Shown here: one piece after another, positions 51,279 to 59,938 of the stretch
Layout of the letters: the number at the start of each line of letters is the position of its first letter
How positions within the stretch are numbered: the stretch's first letter is position 1
Source of the DNA: Microbacterium hydrocarbonoxydans
Lineage (GTDB): Bacteria; Actinomycetota; Actinomycetes; Actinomycetales; Microbacteriaceae
Length of the DNA stretch: 64,000 nucleotides
NCBI RefSeq assembly: GCF_900105205.1
Contig: NZ_FNSQ01000005.1
Location: 124,001-188,000 of the forward strand
Reading direction: 5' to 3'
Position numbers and translations under genes: made by a program
Notes under the pieces: model-generated
The model's input: the letters and a program-made list of their open reading frames with translations, nothing else
The model's database searches: none
Told to the model about the DNA's origin: nothing

Positions 51279-51518
51279 ATGACCATTGAACACAACCCAG
51301 CCCTGCTCATCGAGCGAGCCACGACAGCACGCATCGCAGCTCTGCGGGACACGCTCCGTGGCCTCCGTCATGAACACGAAGCCGCTGTCACCTCGACGCC
51401 GATGCCCACCGAATCTGCAGTGACTCGGCGCGTCCACGCGGACGTGCACCGCCGCCATGCCGACAACGACGGGACGAAGGAACGCCTCATCGAGGAGGTG
51501 GGACTCACATGCGGGTGA
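51279..51518 (+). CDS. Small hypothetical protein
   Basis: A 79-residue charged, His/Arg-rich protein (RRVHADVHRRHADND) with a likely helical N-terminus (LLIERATTARIAALRDTLRGL). The ATG is preceded by AAGGAAAG, a good ribosome site, which is the main support. No family is recognised. A shorter frame starts 10 bases before its end. Confidence 0.45.
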   Translation: MTIEHNPALLIERATTARIAALRDTLRGLRHEHEAAVTSTPMPTESAVTRRVHADVHRRHADNDGTKERLIEEVGLTCG

Positions 51519-51607
51519 CGGAGAAACGACGTTCGCGCATCATCGACACCATGCGCGAACTCCGCTCATGCTCCATCGCGCAGGCGTCGACCAATGACTT
51601 CATCTGA
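51509..51607 (+). CDS. Possible very small protein
   Basis: A 32-codon frame starting MRVTEKRRSRIIDTMRELR, with GAGGAGGTGG upstream, overlapping the end of the preceding small gene by 10 bases. The basic helix-like start is suggestive but the length gives little support. Confidence 0.2.
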   Translation: MRVTEKRRSRIIDTMRELRSCSIAQASTNDFI

Positions 51608-51726
51608 GACGTCGAATCCCGGCACAGCATTGCGATTGTGTTCACTCAGGAGCCGAATTGACTTCCACTGGAAGACGGCTATGGTCAATGGTTCATACGC
51701 CAGCCATCTAGGGGAAGCGAGTACCG

Positions 51727-51861
51727 ATGTCCGGTAAGTCACCAAGCACACGTGGAGCGAAGAAGGCTCCTCAACTGTCGATCAAGGAGAAACGAGCGGC
51801 GAAACGCGAGAAGCGCGAGCCGGACGCCTTCCTCAAGCCGCGCAAGGGGGCGAGCCGCTGA
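51727..51861 (+). CDS. Small basic actinobacterial protein
   Basis: A 44-residue Lys/Arg-rich protein starting MSGKSPSTRGAKKAPQ, then LSIKEKRAAKREKREPD and a basic end. The ribosome site GGGGAAGCG is well placed, and a strong terminator follows 7 bases after the stop. Similar short proteins with a KKxPQ-(L)S-(L/I)KEKRAxKR core are common in Microbacteriaceae, of unknown function; nucleic-acid binding is plausible from composition. Confidence 0.7.
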   Translation: MSGKSPSTRGAKKAPQLSIKEKRAAKREKREPDAFLKPRKGASR

Positions 51862-51867
51862 CCGGCT

Positions 51868-51903
51868 GGCCGGGGGCTCCTTGGGTGTGAGGAGCCCCCG
51901 GCC
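51868..51903 (+). terminator. Strong stem-loop after the small basic protein
   Basis: GGCCGGGGGCTCC (51868-51880) pairs exactly with GGAGCCCCCGGCC (51891-51903) around a 10-base loop. Confidence 0.75.
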
Positions 51904-51934
51904 CGTCAGCACAATCTCGCAGCGTTTCAGGAGC

Positions 51935-52486
51935 ATGATGCAACAGCCGACAGTGTTCACCATCGGTCATTCCACGCACCCCATTGACGAGTTCATCACC
52001 CTGTTGCGAAACAACGGGGTCCAACAACTCGTCGACGTGCGAACAGTTCCCGGCTCACGGCACAACCCGCAGTTCGGAGCGCAGGCCCTCGAACAAAGCC
52101 TGAACGACGCCGACCTGGCGTATGCGCGGATGGAGGAACTCGGCGGACTGCGATACACGCCGGCGAAAGTGGAGAGCATCAACGGCGCCTGGCGCAACAC
52201 GAGCTTCCGAAGCTACGCCGACTACATGCAAACCGAGCCTTTCGCCCACGGAGTCGACGCACTGATCGCCCTTGCGAAGGAGCAGACCGTGGCGATCATG
52301 TGTGCGGAAGCGGTGCCGTGGCGCTGCCACCGATCCTTGATCGCCGATGCGTTGCTCGTTCGTCACCTCGCAGTGAAGGACATCATGAGCGTCACCTCGA
52401 CAAAACCGCACACTCTCACCTCATTCGCCGCGGTGGACGGTCAGCGACTGTGGTACCCGCCCACCAACCTGTCAGAGCAATCGTGA
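51935..52486 (+). CDS. DUF488 domain-containing protein
   Basis: A 183-residue protein of the DUF488 family: FTIGHSTHPIDEFITLL at the start, VDVRTVPGSRHNPQF, YARMEELGGLR, and the C-terminal signature MCAEAVPWRCHR with two cysteines and a histidine. The start is one of two adjacent ATG codons (51935 or 51938) after CAGGAG. Biochemical function is not established for the family; the conserved Cys/His cluster suggests metal or nucleotide chemistry. Single gene. Confidence 0.9.
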   Translation: MMQQPTVFTIGHSTHPIDEFITLLRNNGVQQLVDVRTVPGSRHNPQFGAQALEQSLNDADLAYARMEELGGLRYTPAKVESINGAWRNTSFRSYADYMQTEPFAHGVDALIALAKEQTVAIMCAEAVPWRCHRSLIADALLVRHLAVKDIMSVTSTKPHTLTSFAAVDGQRLWYPPTNLSEQS

Positions 52487-52821
52487 ACATGTGCACGTCC
52501 TCGGATAGCTGCGCCCTCGCACATCACGTTCCTCGAAGAAGAGCTGTTGCACGCACGCGAACGATCCACACGCGCAAACGCGCGGTCGCGGAAACGGATC
52601 GGGTGGCGGGCAACGGTCCGCGTCGGCGCGCACTTCTGCGACCTTCTCGCGCGCCGCTCTGAACTTTTTCTCCAGACGATGTATCAGAGCGGGAGTGCGC
52701 CGCTCCTTATCTCCAGAAGGTGCCACGCGGAGGGCTTCGGAAACGAAGCGCGAGGGAGGCGCAGTCGACTGGGGAACCTCGTGCACTGGGGAGTGTGAGG
52801 ACGACAGACACCATCTACTCC
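52487..52821. other. Region without a convincing gene
   Basis: Frames on both strands are open here, but none has a good start and ribosome site. A plus-strand frame from a TTG at 52547 (including LLARRSELFLQTMYQ) looks slightly protein-like and could be a remnant. Nothing recognisable. Confidence 0.3.
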
Positions 52822-52854
52822 GGGGATGCCGCGAGAAAGGGTCGCGGCATCCCC
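52822..52854 (-). terminator. Stem-loop at the end of the amino-sugar operon
   Basis: GGGGATGCCGCGA (52822-52834) pairs exactly with TCGCGGCATCCCC (52842-52854) around a 7-base loop, 65 bases past the stop of the DeoR gene on the minus strand. Confidence 0.65.
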
Positions 52855-52919
52855 ACCAGGAGTCCGGCCATGGGGATGACCGGAAGCCCGGGCGGGGTCC
52901 GGACGGCGACGCGGGGGCG

Positions 52920-53696
52920 TCAGGCCGTCAGGACCTCGTAGCCCGCCGCGCGCAGTTCCGCGAGGGCGGCCGCCCCGGCACCGTCATCCGTGAGGAGCAC
53001 GGGGAACAGTTCCGCACCGCCGACCGACGCGAACGCGACCATGCCGATCTTGCTGCTGTCGGTGACGACGACCGCGCGCCGCGCACGCTCGGCCATCATG
53101 CGGTTGACCGCCGCCTCGCGCTCGTCCTGCGTGGTGGCGCCTGCCGTGGCATCCATGCCGTTGACGCCGATGAAGGCGATGTCGAGCCGCACGCCGCGCA
53201 GCAACTGCTCGACGAACGGACCGACGAGCTCGTAGCTGCGGGAGTGGATCACCCCGCCGGTCACGACGACCTTGATGTCCGGTCGGGTCGCGAGCTGGGC
53301 GGCGATGTTCACGGCGTTCGTGACCACCGTGATCCCTGGTCCGACGGAGAGATCGTCCCGCGCGGCGAGCGCCGCCGCGATGGCCGTGGTCGTCGTGCCG
53401 CCGGACAGCCCGACGACCATGCCCGGCGCGACGAGTCCCGCCGCGGCCTGCGCGATGCTCTCCTTCTGCTGGCTGCGCTGGTGGCTCTTGTAGCGGATCG
53501 GCAGCTCGTAGGCGACCGAATGCGCCACGGCCCCTCCGTGCGTGCGCGTGAGCAGACGCTGCTCGGCGAGCGAGTCGAGGTCGCGCCGGGTGGTCGCGGC
53601 GGAGGCCCCGAAGCGCTCCACGAGCTCGTCGACGTTCACCTCGCCGTCCGCGGCCAGCAGGTCGAGGATCGCGTTCAGGCGGGCGGCGCGTTTCAT
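52920..53696 (-). CDS. DeoR/GlpR family repressor (AgaR-like)
   Basis: A 258-residue regulator. The N-terminal helix-turn-helix RLNAILDLLAADGEVNVDELVERFGASAATTRRDLDSLAEQRLLTRTHGGA is classic DeoR; the C-terminal sugar-phosphate sensor has VVGLSGGTTTTAIA and FIGVNGMDATAG. It is the last gene of the catabolic operon, its ATG overlapping the aldolase stop. It probably represses this operon and the divergent ABC importer, sensing a phosphorylated intermediate. Confidence 0.93.
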   Translation of the reverse strand: MKRAARLNAILDLLAADGEVNVDELVERFGASAATTRRDLDSLAEQRLLTRTHGGAVAHSVAYELPIRYKSHQRSQQKESIAQAAAGLVAPGMVVGLSGGTTTTAIAAALAARDDLSVGPGITVVTNAVNIAAQLATRPDIKVVVTGGVIHSRSYELVGPFVEQLLRGVRLDIAFIGVNGMDATAGATTQDEREAAVNRMMAERARRAVVVTDSSKIGMVAFASVGGAELFPVLLTDDGAGAAALAELRAAGYEVLTA

Positions 53697-54547
53697 CTCG
53701 GCACCTCGATGTCGTCGAGCGCGAACAGGCGCAGCAGTCGTGCGGCCTCTCCGGCGAGCGCGGTGCGGGCCGGAGACAGGTACTTGCGCGAGTCGACGAG
53801 CGTCGCGTCCGCATCGAGCGTCGAGCGGATGGCGCGGGTGAAGAATCCGTTGAGGTGCGTCGACACGTTGATCTTGGTCATGCCCGCCCGCACGGCGTCG
53901 GCGATCACCGCGTCGGCCACCCCGGACGAGCCGTGCAGCACCAGCGGCACCGGGAGCGCATGCCGCAGGCGGGCGATGAGGTCGAGATCGAGGGATGCCG
54001 TGCGATCGGTCATCGCGTGCGACGAGCCGACGGCCACGGCCAGCGCATCGACTCCGGTCGCCGCGACGAATGCCCTGGCCTCGTCGGGATCGGTGCGCAC
54101 ACCGGGCGCGTGCGCCCCGTCCTTGCCTCCGACCTCGCCCAGCTCGCCCTCGAGGTAGACGCCCGCCGCGTGCGCACGCTCGGCGACGGCCGCCGTGACG
54201 GCGACGTTCTCGTCGTAGGGCAAGGCGCCGCCGTCGAACATGACGGAGCCGAAGCCCATCGCGATCGCCTCGTCGACGAGCTCTGGGCGCTCGGCATGAT
54301 CGAGGTGCACCGCCACGGGCGTCTCGGCCCGTCGGGCCACTGCCAGGGTCGCCAGTGCGATCGGCTCGAGACCACCGTGGTAGTCGGCGCAGTTCTGTGA
54401 GATCTGCAGGATCACCGGCAGCCCCGATTCGGCGGACGCACGCACCAGCCCCTCGGCGGTCTCGAGATGGATCACGTTGAACGCGCCGATGCCGGTGCCG
54501 CGGGTCGCGGCATCCGTCACCAGCTCACGGGCGGAGACCAGGGTCAC
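53693..54547 (-). CDS. Class II fructose/tagatose-bisphosphate aldolase
   Basis: A 284-residue zinc aldolase: IGAFNVIHLETAEGLVRA at the start, VHLDHAE with the catalytic Asp and a zinc His, LEGELGEVGGKDG, AVAVGSSHAM with a zinc His and VLHGSSGV with the third. The ELGxxGGKD loop and length fit the GatY/KbaY group that cleaves tagatose-1,6-bisphosphate, rather than glycolytic FbaA. It is overlapped at both ends by the kinase and DeoR genes, so is strictly co-translated with them. Confidence 0.9.
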   Translation of the reverse strand: MTLVSARELVTDAATRGTGIGAFNVIHLETAEGLVRASAESGLPVILQISQNCADYHGGLEPIALATLAVARRAETPVAVHLDHAERPELVDEAIAMGFGSVMFDGGALPYDENVAVTAAVAERAHAAGVYLEGELGEVGGKDGAHAPGVRTDPDEARAFVAATGVDALAVAVGSSHAMTDRTASLDLDLIARLRHALPVPLVLHGSSGVADAVIADAVRAGMTKINVSTHLNGFFTRAIRSTLDADATLVDSRKYLSPARTALAGEAARLLRLFALDDIEVPR

Positions 54548-55485
54548 AGGGGGTCCTCTCGAACGGTGCGGGGGAAGGGGGCGACGACCAGACGCTCCTC
54601 GAGCGCCACCCAGTCGTCGGAGATCTCACCGGCGAGCGGCATCAGCACCGCCGCGGCCGACCAGGCCGTCGCTCGGCGCAGGAGGGTCTCGGGATCGCGG
54701 ACACCGTCGGCGTACAGCACGGCGCAGGCGGCGACGCCGGCATCCCCCGCACCGGTCGGATTGCCGGACAGCGGCGCATCCAGGCGCGCGTGCAGCGTCT
54801 CCGATCCGGTGACGGCGAGCATGCCGTCGGCTCCGAGCGAGAGCAGCACGAGTTCCGCGCCGCGGGCGATCAGCGAGCGGGCGCCGTCGATCGGGTCCGC
54901 GATGCCGGTCGCCTCGACCAGCTCGGCGGCGTTGGGCTTGAGGACGGATGCTCCCGCATCCGCCGCCTGGAGCATCGCGGGTCCTGACGTGTCGACGATC
55001 ACCGGCACACCGGCATCCCGTGCGGTGCCGATCAGCAGCGGCAGGAGCGTCTGCGGCGCACCCGGCGGAAGACTGCCGGACACGACCAGCACCTTCGCAC
55101 CCGGGAGTGCGTCGACGACCTCGCCGAGCAAGGCCGCCCATTCGGGGTCGGACGGGTTCACGCCTCGTTCGTTCACGATCGTCGTGTCGCCGAGCGACTC
55201 GTCGACGAGGGCGATGCTCTGCCGGGTGGCGCCGACGACCTCCACGAGCCGGTGCGGCACACCGCTGGTCGCGAGTTCGGCGGCGAGCTCGATGCCGCTG
55301 CGACCGCCCGCGGTCGACACCGCCAGCACGGAGGCGCCCTGCGCATGTGCGACCCTGGCGACGTTGAGGCCCTTGCCGCCGGCGCGGACCGCGCCGGCAT
55401 CCGCTCGGTGCGTCGCGCCGGGCACGAGCCGGTCGATGCGCCAGGTGAGATCGAGCGCGGGGTTCGGGGTGACGGTGAGGATCAT
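54544..55485 (-). CDS. PfkB family hexose kinase (1-phosphofructokinase/tagatose-6-phosphate kinase type)
   Basis: A 313-residue kinase: ILTVTPNPALDLTWRID at the start, GGKGLNVARV (PfkB motif 1), VSGSLPPGAP, and the ATP/catalytic end GNPTGAGDAGVAA with the base Asp in GAGDAG. This is the LacC/FruK group, which phosphorylates tagatose-6-phosphate or fructose-1-phosphate. The ATG at 55485 overlaps the ROK kinase stop by 4 bases. In context it supplies the bisphosphate for the downstream aldolase. Confidence 0.9.
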   Translation of the reverse strand: MILTVTPNPALDLTWRIDRLVPGATHRADAGAVRAGGKGLNVARVAHAQGASVLAVSTAGGRSGIELAAELATSGVPHRLVEVVGATRQSIALVDESLGDTTIVNERGVNPSDPEWAALLGEVVDALPGAKVLVVSGSLPPGAPQTLLPLLIGTARDAGVPVIVDTSGPAMLQAADAGASVLKPNAAELVEATGIADPIDGARSLIARGAELVLLSLGADGMLAVTGSETLHARLDAPLSGNPTGAGDAGVAACAVLYADGVRDPETLLRRATAWSAAAVLMPLAGEISDDWVALEERLVVAPFPRTVREDPL

Positions 55486-56473
55486 GCGAGCTCCCTGGCG
55501 CGCAGCGCCGCCCCCAGGATGCCGGCGTTGCCGGACAGCTCCGCGGGGACGAGCTCGGGGATGCGGTGGAAGCTGAGCCGTTCGGCCAGTCGCGCGCGCA
55601 GCTCGTCGAAGAGAGCGCCCCCGGCTCGGGAGAGTCCTCCGCCGATCACGATCGCCTCCGGCGCGACCACCGCCGTGAGCTGAGCGAGGGACAGGGTGAG
55701 GGCGTCGAGGGCCGAGTTCCAGATCTCGGCGGCGATCCGGTCGCCCGCGGCGGCCCGGGCGATCACGTCCTTCGCACCGTCCGGGTTCACACCGGTCGCC
55801 TCGCGGTACCGTCGCGCGATGGCACCGGCGGACGCGACCATCTCGAGGCAGCCTCGAGCCCCGCACGCGCACACGGGCCCGTCGGCGATCGGCGAATGGC
55901 CGATCTCGCCGGCGTACCCGCCCGCCGTGTACGGCTCTCCCCCACGAGCAGTGCCCCGGCGATCCCGGTGCCGATCACCAGCACCACCGAGTTCGAGTAC
56001 GCCCTCGCCCCGCCGAGACGGTGCTCGGCCCAGCTGGCCGCCCGCACGTCGTGGTCGAAGGCGACGGGCAGCCCGAGCTTCGCGGAGGCCAGATCACGGA
56101 GAGGGGAGTCGTGCCAACCGAGGTTGCTGGCGAACACGCCGAGCCCCGCCTCCGCGTCGACGATGCCCGGCACGACGAGTCCGGCGGCGCGCGGGATGAC
56201 GTCCGGGTGGTCGGCCGTCAGCTCGGCGGCCAGCACCCCGAGGCGCTCGATGAGCACCTCGGTGCGATCGCCGTCGGCCACCGGAGTCGGCGTGCGCCGG
56301 AGCCCGAGGGCCACTCCGTCGGCGTCGAACAGCGCCGACTTGATGTCGGTTCCACCCACGTCGAAGGCGAGCACCGGGGCACCGGCACCCATCGTGCGTG
56401 CGGCCGCGAGCCTCTCGCCCGATGCGTCGCGCACGACGTCGTCGATGCCCGCGGCGTCCTCAGGCATGGTCAT
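55482..56473 (-). pseudogene. ROK family sugar kinase, frameshifted in a G/C run
   Basis: The first frame, from the ATG at 56473, gives the ROK N-terminus with FDVGGTDIKSALFD (ATP binding) and GTGIAGALL (near residue 180), then turns into nonsense. A second frame ending at 55482 holds the rest: the zinc motif CACGARGCLE, VASAGAIARRYREATG and IVIGGGLSRAG. Between them is a run of five C on the plus strand (55939-55943); one extra base would join them through EPYTAGGYAGEIGHSPIADG, a perfect ROK core. The intact enzyme would have about 330 residues and phosphorylate an (amino)hexose. Truly broken, phase-variable, or a sequencing error. Confidence 0.82.
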
Positions 56474-56497
56474 CGGCTGCTCCGCACGTGGCTCGGG

Positions 56498-57397
56498 TCA
56501 TGCATCCAGGATGACGGATCGCGTGAGGTTGCGCGGCTGGTCGGGGTCGAGGCCCCGGGCGACCGCCCTGTCGAGCGCCACGCGGTGCAGGCGCACGAGG
56601 TCGGCGAGCGGGTCGATCGGATGCTGCACGAAGCGCGCTCCAGTGGACTCGACCTGTGCGGCGAGCCCCTCGGGAGCCTGTCCGAACTGCCAGGTGACGC
56701 GGCCGGGAGCGGCGATCGCGATCGGGCCGTGGCGGTACTCCATCGACGGATAGGACTCGGTCCACGACTGCGACGACTCGCGCATCTTGAGAGCCGCCTC
56801 GTGGGCGAGGCCCACCGTCCAGCCGCGACCGAGGAACGAGTACTGCTCCGCATCGCGGAGCTCATCATCGTCGTCAGAGGTGGCGAGCACGGCAGCAGCG
56901 TCGTCGATCGCCCCGGTGAGGTCCTCACCGAGCGAGGCGCGGAAGAGCGCCAGCGCAGTGGTGGCGAAGCGCGTCTGCACGACCGACTTCTCGTCGGCGA
57001 AGGGCAGCAGGACCGCGTCGTCGACGAGCGAGACGAGCGGGGAGGTCTCATCGCCGATCACGCCGATGGTGCGGACACGGCCGCGGATGCGGTCGACGAG
57101 CTCGAGCACCTCGGTGGTGGTTCCCGATCGGGTGAGGGCGACGACGGCGTCGTAGCCGCGGTCGACGAACGACTCGGAGGCGGCGAAGGCATCGGTCTCG
57201 CCCTGCCCCGAGCTCTCCCGGAGGAATGCGTACGACTGCGCCATGAACCAGGAGGTGCCGCAGCCGACGACCGCGACCCGTGCTCCGGATGCCGGCAGCA
57301 GCGCCTGCTCGGTGCGCAGGTCGGCCGCGCGCGCCCAGGTCTCGGGCTGTGAGGTGAGCTCTTCGCGCATGTGTGCGCCGGGCAGAAGTTCAGTCAT
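56498..57397 (-). CDS. SIS domain sugar isomerase (AgaS-like)
   Basis: A 299-residue protein with two SIS domains: VAVVGCGTSWFMAQSYAFL (about 41-59), ALTRSGTTTEVLELV with the phosphosugar-binding SGTT, then FLGRGWTVGLAHEAALKMRESSQ and MEYRHGPIA (about 235-243). It lacks the glutaminase domain of GlmS, which fits AgaS/FrlB-type deaminases or isomerases of galactosamine- or glucosamine-6-phosphate. It is the first gene of the operon and is divergent from the sugar ABC importer. Confidence 0.88.
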   Translation of the reverse strand: MTELLPGAHMREELTSQPETWARAADLRTEQALLPASGARVAVVGCGTSWFMAQSYAFLRESSGQGETDAFAASESFVDRGYDAVVALTRSGTTTEVLELVDRIRGRVRTIGVIGDETSPLVSLVDDAVLLPFADEKSVVQTRFATTALALFRASLGEDLTGAIDDAAAVLATSDDDDELRDAEQYSFLGRGWTVGLAHEAALKMRESSQSWTESYPSMEYRHGPIAIAAPGRVTWQFGQAPEGLAAQVESTGARFVQHPIDPLADLVRLHRVALDRAVARGLDPDQPRNLTRSVILDA

Positions 57398-57685
57398 GTC
57401 GGACCCTCCGGACCAGATGTTGCAGGTTTGTGATTGTTTAGAGGCTTATTCGATCATAGTATTTCGAAACAAGGAACTGTTGCAAGGTTCCTCTTGATTT
57501 GTTTATTCTCCTGACAAATAATCGAACAAGTTCCACGCCCCCTCCGGCGATCCGGTCCAAGGAGGGTTCCCCGAGCCGACCCGGCTTGACCCGATCGTCC
57601 CTCCACCGGGGGAGGCGGTCACACGCACCGTCGCGTGTTGTGCTTGCGACTGTGCACCACCTACACAGTGAGGAATGCAATACAC
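57398..57685. promoter_or_regulatory. AT-rich divergent regulatory region
   Basis: The stretch 57421-57535 is strikingly AT-rich for this genome. Candidate repressor sites: CGAAACAAG (57465-57473), CTTGATTTG (57493-57501) and CGAACAAG (57523-57530), direct and inverted copies of one motif, and the related TGATTGTTTA (57431-57440). AGGAAC/GTTCCT forms a further inverted pair (57472-57492). DeoR binding is inferred. The rest, to 57685, is GC-rich leader of the importer. Confidence 0.55.
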
Positions 57686-58933
57686 ATGAAGAAGTCACTG
57701 CGATTCGGCGCCGCCGCTCTTGCGGCCACCGCCACGCTCACGCTCGCTTCGTGCGGGTTCGGCGGCACGACCGGAGGCGGCGGCGGTGACGCCGACGGCG
57801 AGACCACGCTCAACCTCCTCGTGCCGAGCTACTCCGACGCCACCAAGGGGCTGTGGGAGGACGTGATCGACGGTTTCGAGAAGGAGAACCCCGAGATCAA
57901 GGTCGACCTCGAGGTGCAGTCCTGGGACAACCTCGAGAAGGTCGTCTCCACCAAGATCCAGGCGGGCGAGGCACCCGACATCTACAACGGAGGTCCGTTC
58001 GCCGGATTCGTCTCCGACGAGCTGCTCTACCCGGTCTCCGACGTCGTGTCCGAGGACACGCTCGCCGACTTCCAGGAGTCGTTCCTCGCGAACGCCGAGG
58101 TCGACGGCACCGCGTACGCGCTGCCCCTGATCGCATCCGCTCGCGCGCTGTTCGTGAACAACGCCCTGCTCGAGCAGGCCGGCGTCGAGGCGCCGACCGA
58201 CTGGGACGAGCTGCTGGATGCCGCGACCAAGGTCTCCGCTCTCGGTGGCGGTGTCGCCGGATACGGCATGCCGCTCGGCTCTGAAGAGGCGCAGGCCGAG
58301 GCTGCCGTGTGGCTGTGGGGCGGCGGCGGATCGTTCGGTGACGCATCCGAGATCACGATCGACACCCCCGAGAACCTCGCCGGCGCCGAGCAGATCAAGA
58401 AGATGATCGACGCGGGTGCCACCCAGGCCGACCCCGGTTCCACCCAGCGGTCCCCGCTGATGGACATCTTCATCCAGGGCAAGATCGGCATGCAGGTCGG
58501 TCTGCCGCCGACGGTGGGTCAGATCGAGGAGGGCAACCCCGAGCTCGACTACTCCATCGTCCCGATCCCGACCGAGGACGGCTCGCCGTTCACGCTCGGC
58601 GTCATGGACCAGCTGATGGCGTTCCAGAACGACGGCGACAAGCAGGAGGCGATCACCAAGTTCTTCGACTACTACTACTCGGCCGACGTGTACGTGCCGT
58701 GGGTGCAGGCGGAGGGCTTCCTGCCCGTCACCAAGTCCGGTGCCGAGCAGCTCGCCGGCGAGGAGGCGCTCGCGCCGTTCCTCGAGGTCCTGCCCGACGC
58801 CCAGTTCTACCCGTCGACGAACCCCAAGTGGTCCGCCACCGACGGCGCGTTCAAGTCGCTGTTCGGTCAGCTCCAGACGAAGTCGGCACAGGACGTGCTG
58901 ACCGAGATCCAGGCACAGGTCGACGCGGGCTGA
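57686..58933 (+). CDS. Sugar ABC transporter substrate-binding lipoprotein
   Basis: A 415-residue lipoprotein: basic start MKKSLRFG, lipobox LASC with Cys23, then a Gly-rich linker. The mature part is a family 1 solute-binding protein (WEDVIDGFEKENPEIKVDLE; YALPLIASARALFVNNALLEQAG; ending in a helix). It binds a sugar or amino sugar outside the membrane for the two downstream permeases. Start ATG 57686, with GAGGA 11 bases before. No ATPase gene is present; a shared MsiK-type ATPase elsewhere is expected in actinobacteria. Confidence 0.93.
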   Translation: MKKSLRFGAAALAATATLTLASCGFGGTTGGGGGDADGETTLNLLVPSYSDATKGLWEDVIDGFEKENPEIKVDLEVQSWDNLEKVVSTKIQAGEAPDIYNGGPFAGFVSDELLYPVSDVVSEDTLADFQESFLANAEVDGTAYALPLIASARALFVNNALLEQAGVEAPTDWDELLDAATKVSALGGGVAGYGMPLGSEEAQAEAAVWLWGGGGSFGDASEITIDTPENLAGAEQIKKMIDAGATQADPGSTQRSPLMDIFIQGKIGMQVGLPPTVGQIEEGNPELDYSIVPIPTEDGSPFTLGVMDQLMAFQNDGDKQEAITKFFDYYYSADVYVPWVQAEGFLPVTKSGAEQLAGEEALAPFLEVLPDAQFYPSTNPKWSATDGAFKSLFGQLQTKSAQDVLTEIQAQVDAG

Positions 58934-58964
58934 GCCCCGCCGACGGAGAGGTTCGGATATTCCC

Positions 58965-59936
58965 ATGAGCCAGACGAAAGAATCCCCGAACCTCGCGGGG
59001 GCGGCCACCGGCCGCCCCCGCACCCCGGGCGCTGCGAAGGCGACGCGGGGCAGGCCGGGGGGCAAGGACCTCCTGCAGGCGCTGCCCTGGATCGCCCCGG
59101 CGCTCCTGCTCATCATCGGCGTGGTGCTGTTCCCCGCCGGAGTGATGTTCTTCAACTCCACGCGTGACATCTCGCTGTCCGGTCTCGACAAGGGATCGGT
59201 CGGCTTCGACAACTTCGTCACCGTCTTCACGTTCGCCGAGTTCTGGCCGATCATCTTCCGCACGGTCGTCTGGGTCGTCGTGGTCGTCGGATTCACCGTG
59301 ATGATCTCGCTCGGACTCGCGCAGATCCTCAACAAGGCGTTCCCCGGCCGCCAGATCGTGCGCATGGCCGTGATCGTGCCGTGGGCGGCATCCGTCGTGA
59401 TGACGACGATGGTCTTCTACTACAGCCTCGAGCCGTACTTCGGGGTCCTCAACAAGTTCCTCTACGACATCGGACTGTCCGACGACGCGGTCGGCTACGG
59501 CTGGACCAAGAACCCCGCCACCGCGTTCGCCTGGTCGATCGTGATCGCCATCTTCGTCTCGCTGCCCTTCACGACCTACACGATCCTGGCCGGACTCCAG
59601 ACGGTCCCCGCCGACACCCTCGAGGCCGCCAAGATGGACGGCGCCGGCGCCACCCGCACCTACTGGACGATCGTGCTCCCGCAGTTGCGCAGCGCCCTCG
59701 CGGTGGCGGTGCTCATCAACATCATCAACGTGTTCAACTCGCTGCCGATCCTCAAGGTCATGACCGGGTCGATCCCCGGCTACGGCGCCGACACGATCAT
59801 GACGATGATCTTCAAGTACATCGAGCTGCAGAAGAAGGTCGACGTCGCCAGCGCCCTGTCGGTCGTCGCCTTCCTCATCGTGATCGTGATCGTCGCGATC
59901 TACGTCAAGGCCGTCAAGCCCATGAAGGAGGTCTGA
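58965..59936 (+). CDS. Sugar ABC transporter permease (MalF type)
   Basis: A 323-residue permease with six helices and a Pro/Gly/Lys-rich N-terminal extension of about 40 residues. The coupling loop EAAKMDGAGATRTYWTIVLP (about 222-241) is the EAA motif for ATPase contact. It starts 31 bases after the binding-protein stop, and the second permease follows after 2 bases. Confidence 0.95.
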   Translation: MSQTKESPNLAGAATGRPRTPGAAKATRGRPGGKDLLQALPWIAPALLLIIGVVLFPAGVMFFNSTRDISLSGLDKGSVGFDNFVTVFTFAEFWPIIFRTVVWVVVVVGFTVMISLGLAQILNKAFPGRQIVRMAVIVPWAASVVMTTMVFYYSLEPYFGVLNKFLYDIGLSDDAVGYGWTKNPATAFAWSIVIAIFVSLPFTTYTILAGLQTVPADTLEAAKMDGAGATRTYWTIVLPQLRSALAVAVLINIINVFNSLPILKVMTGSIPGYGADTIMTMIFKYIELQKKVDVASALSVVAFLIVIVIVAIYVKAVKPMKEV

Positions 59937-59938
59937 TC

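Noticed and set aside
52472..52798. Overlapping frames on both strands (104 and 83 codons)
   Set aside because: No ribosome site, no ATG for the more protein-like frame, no family recognised.
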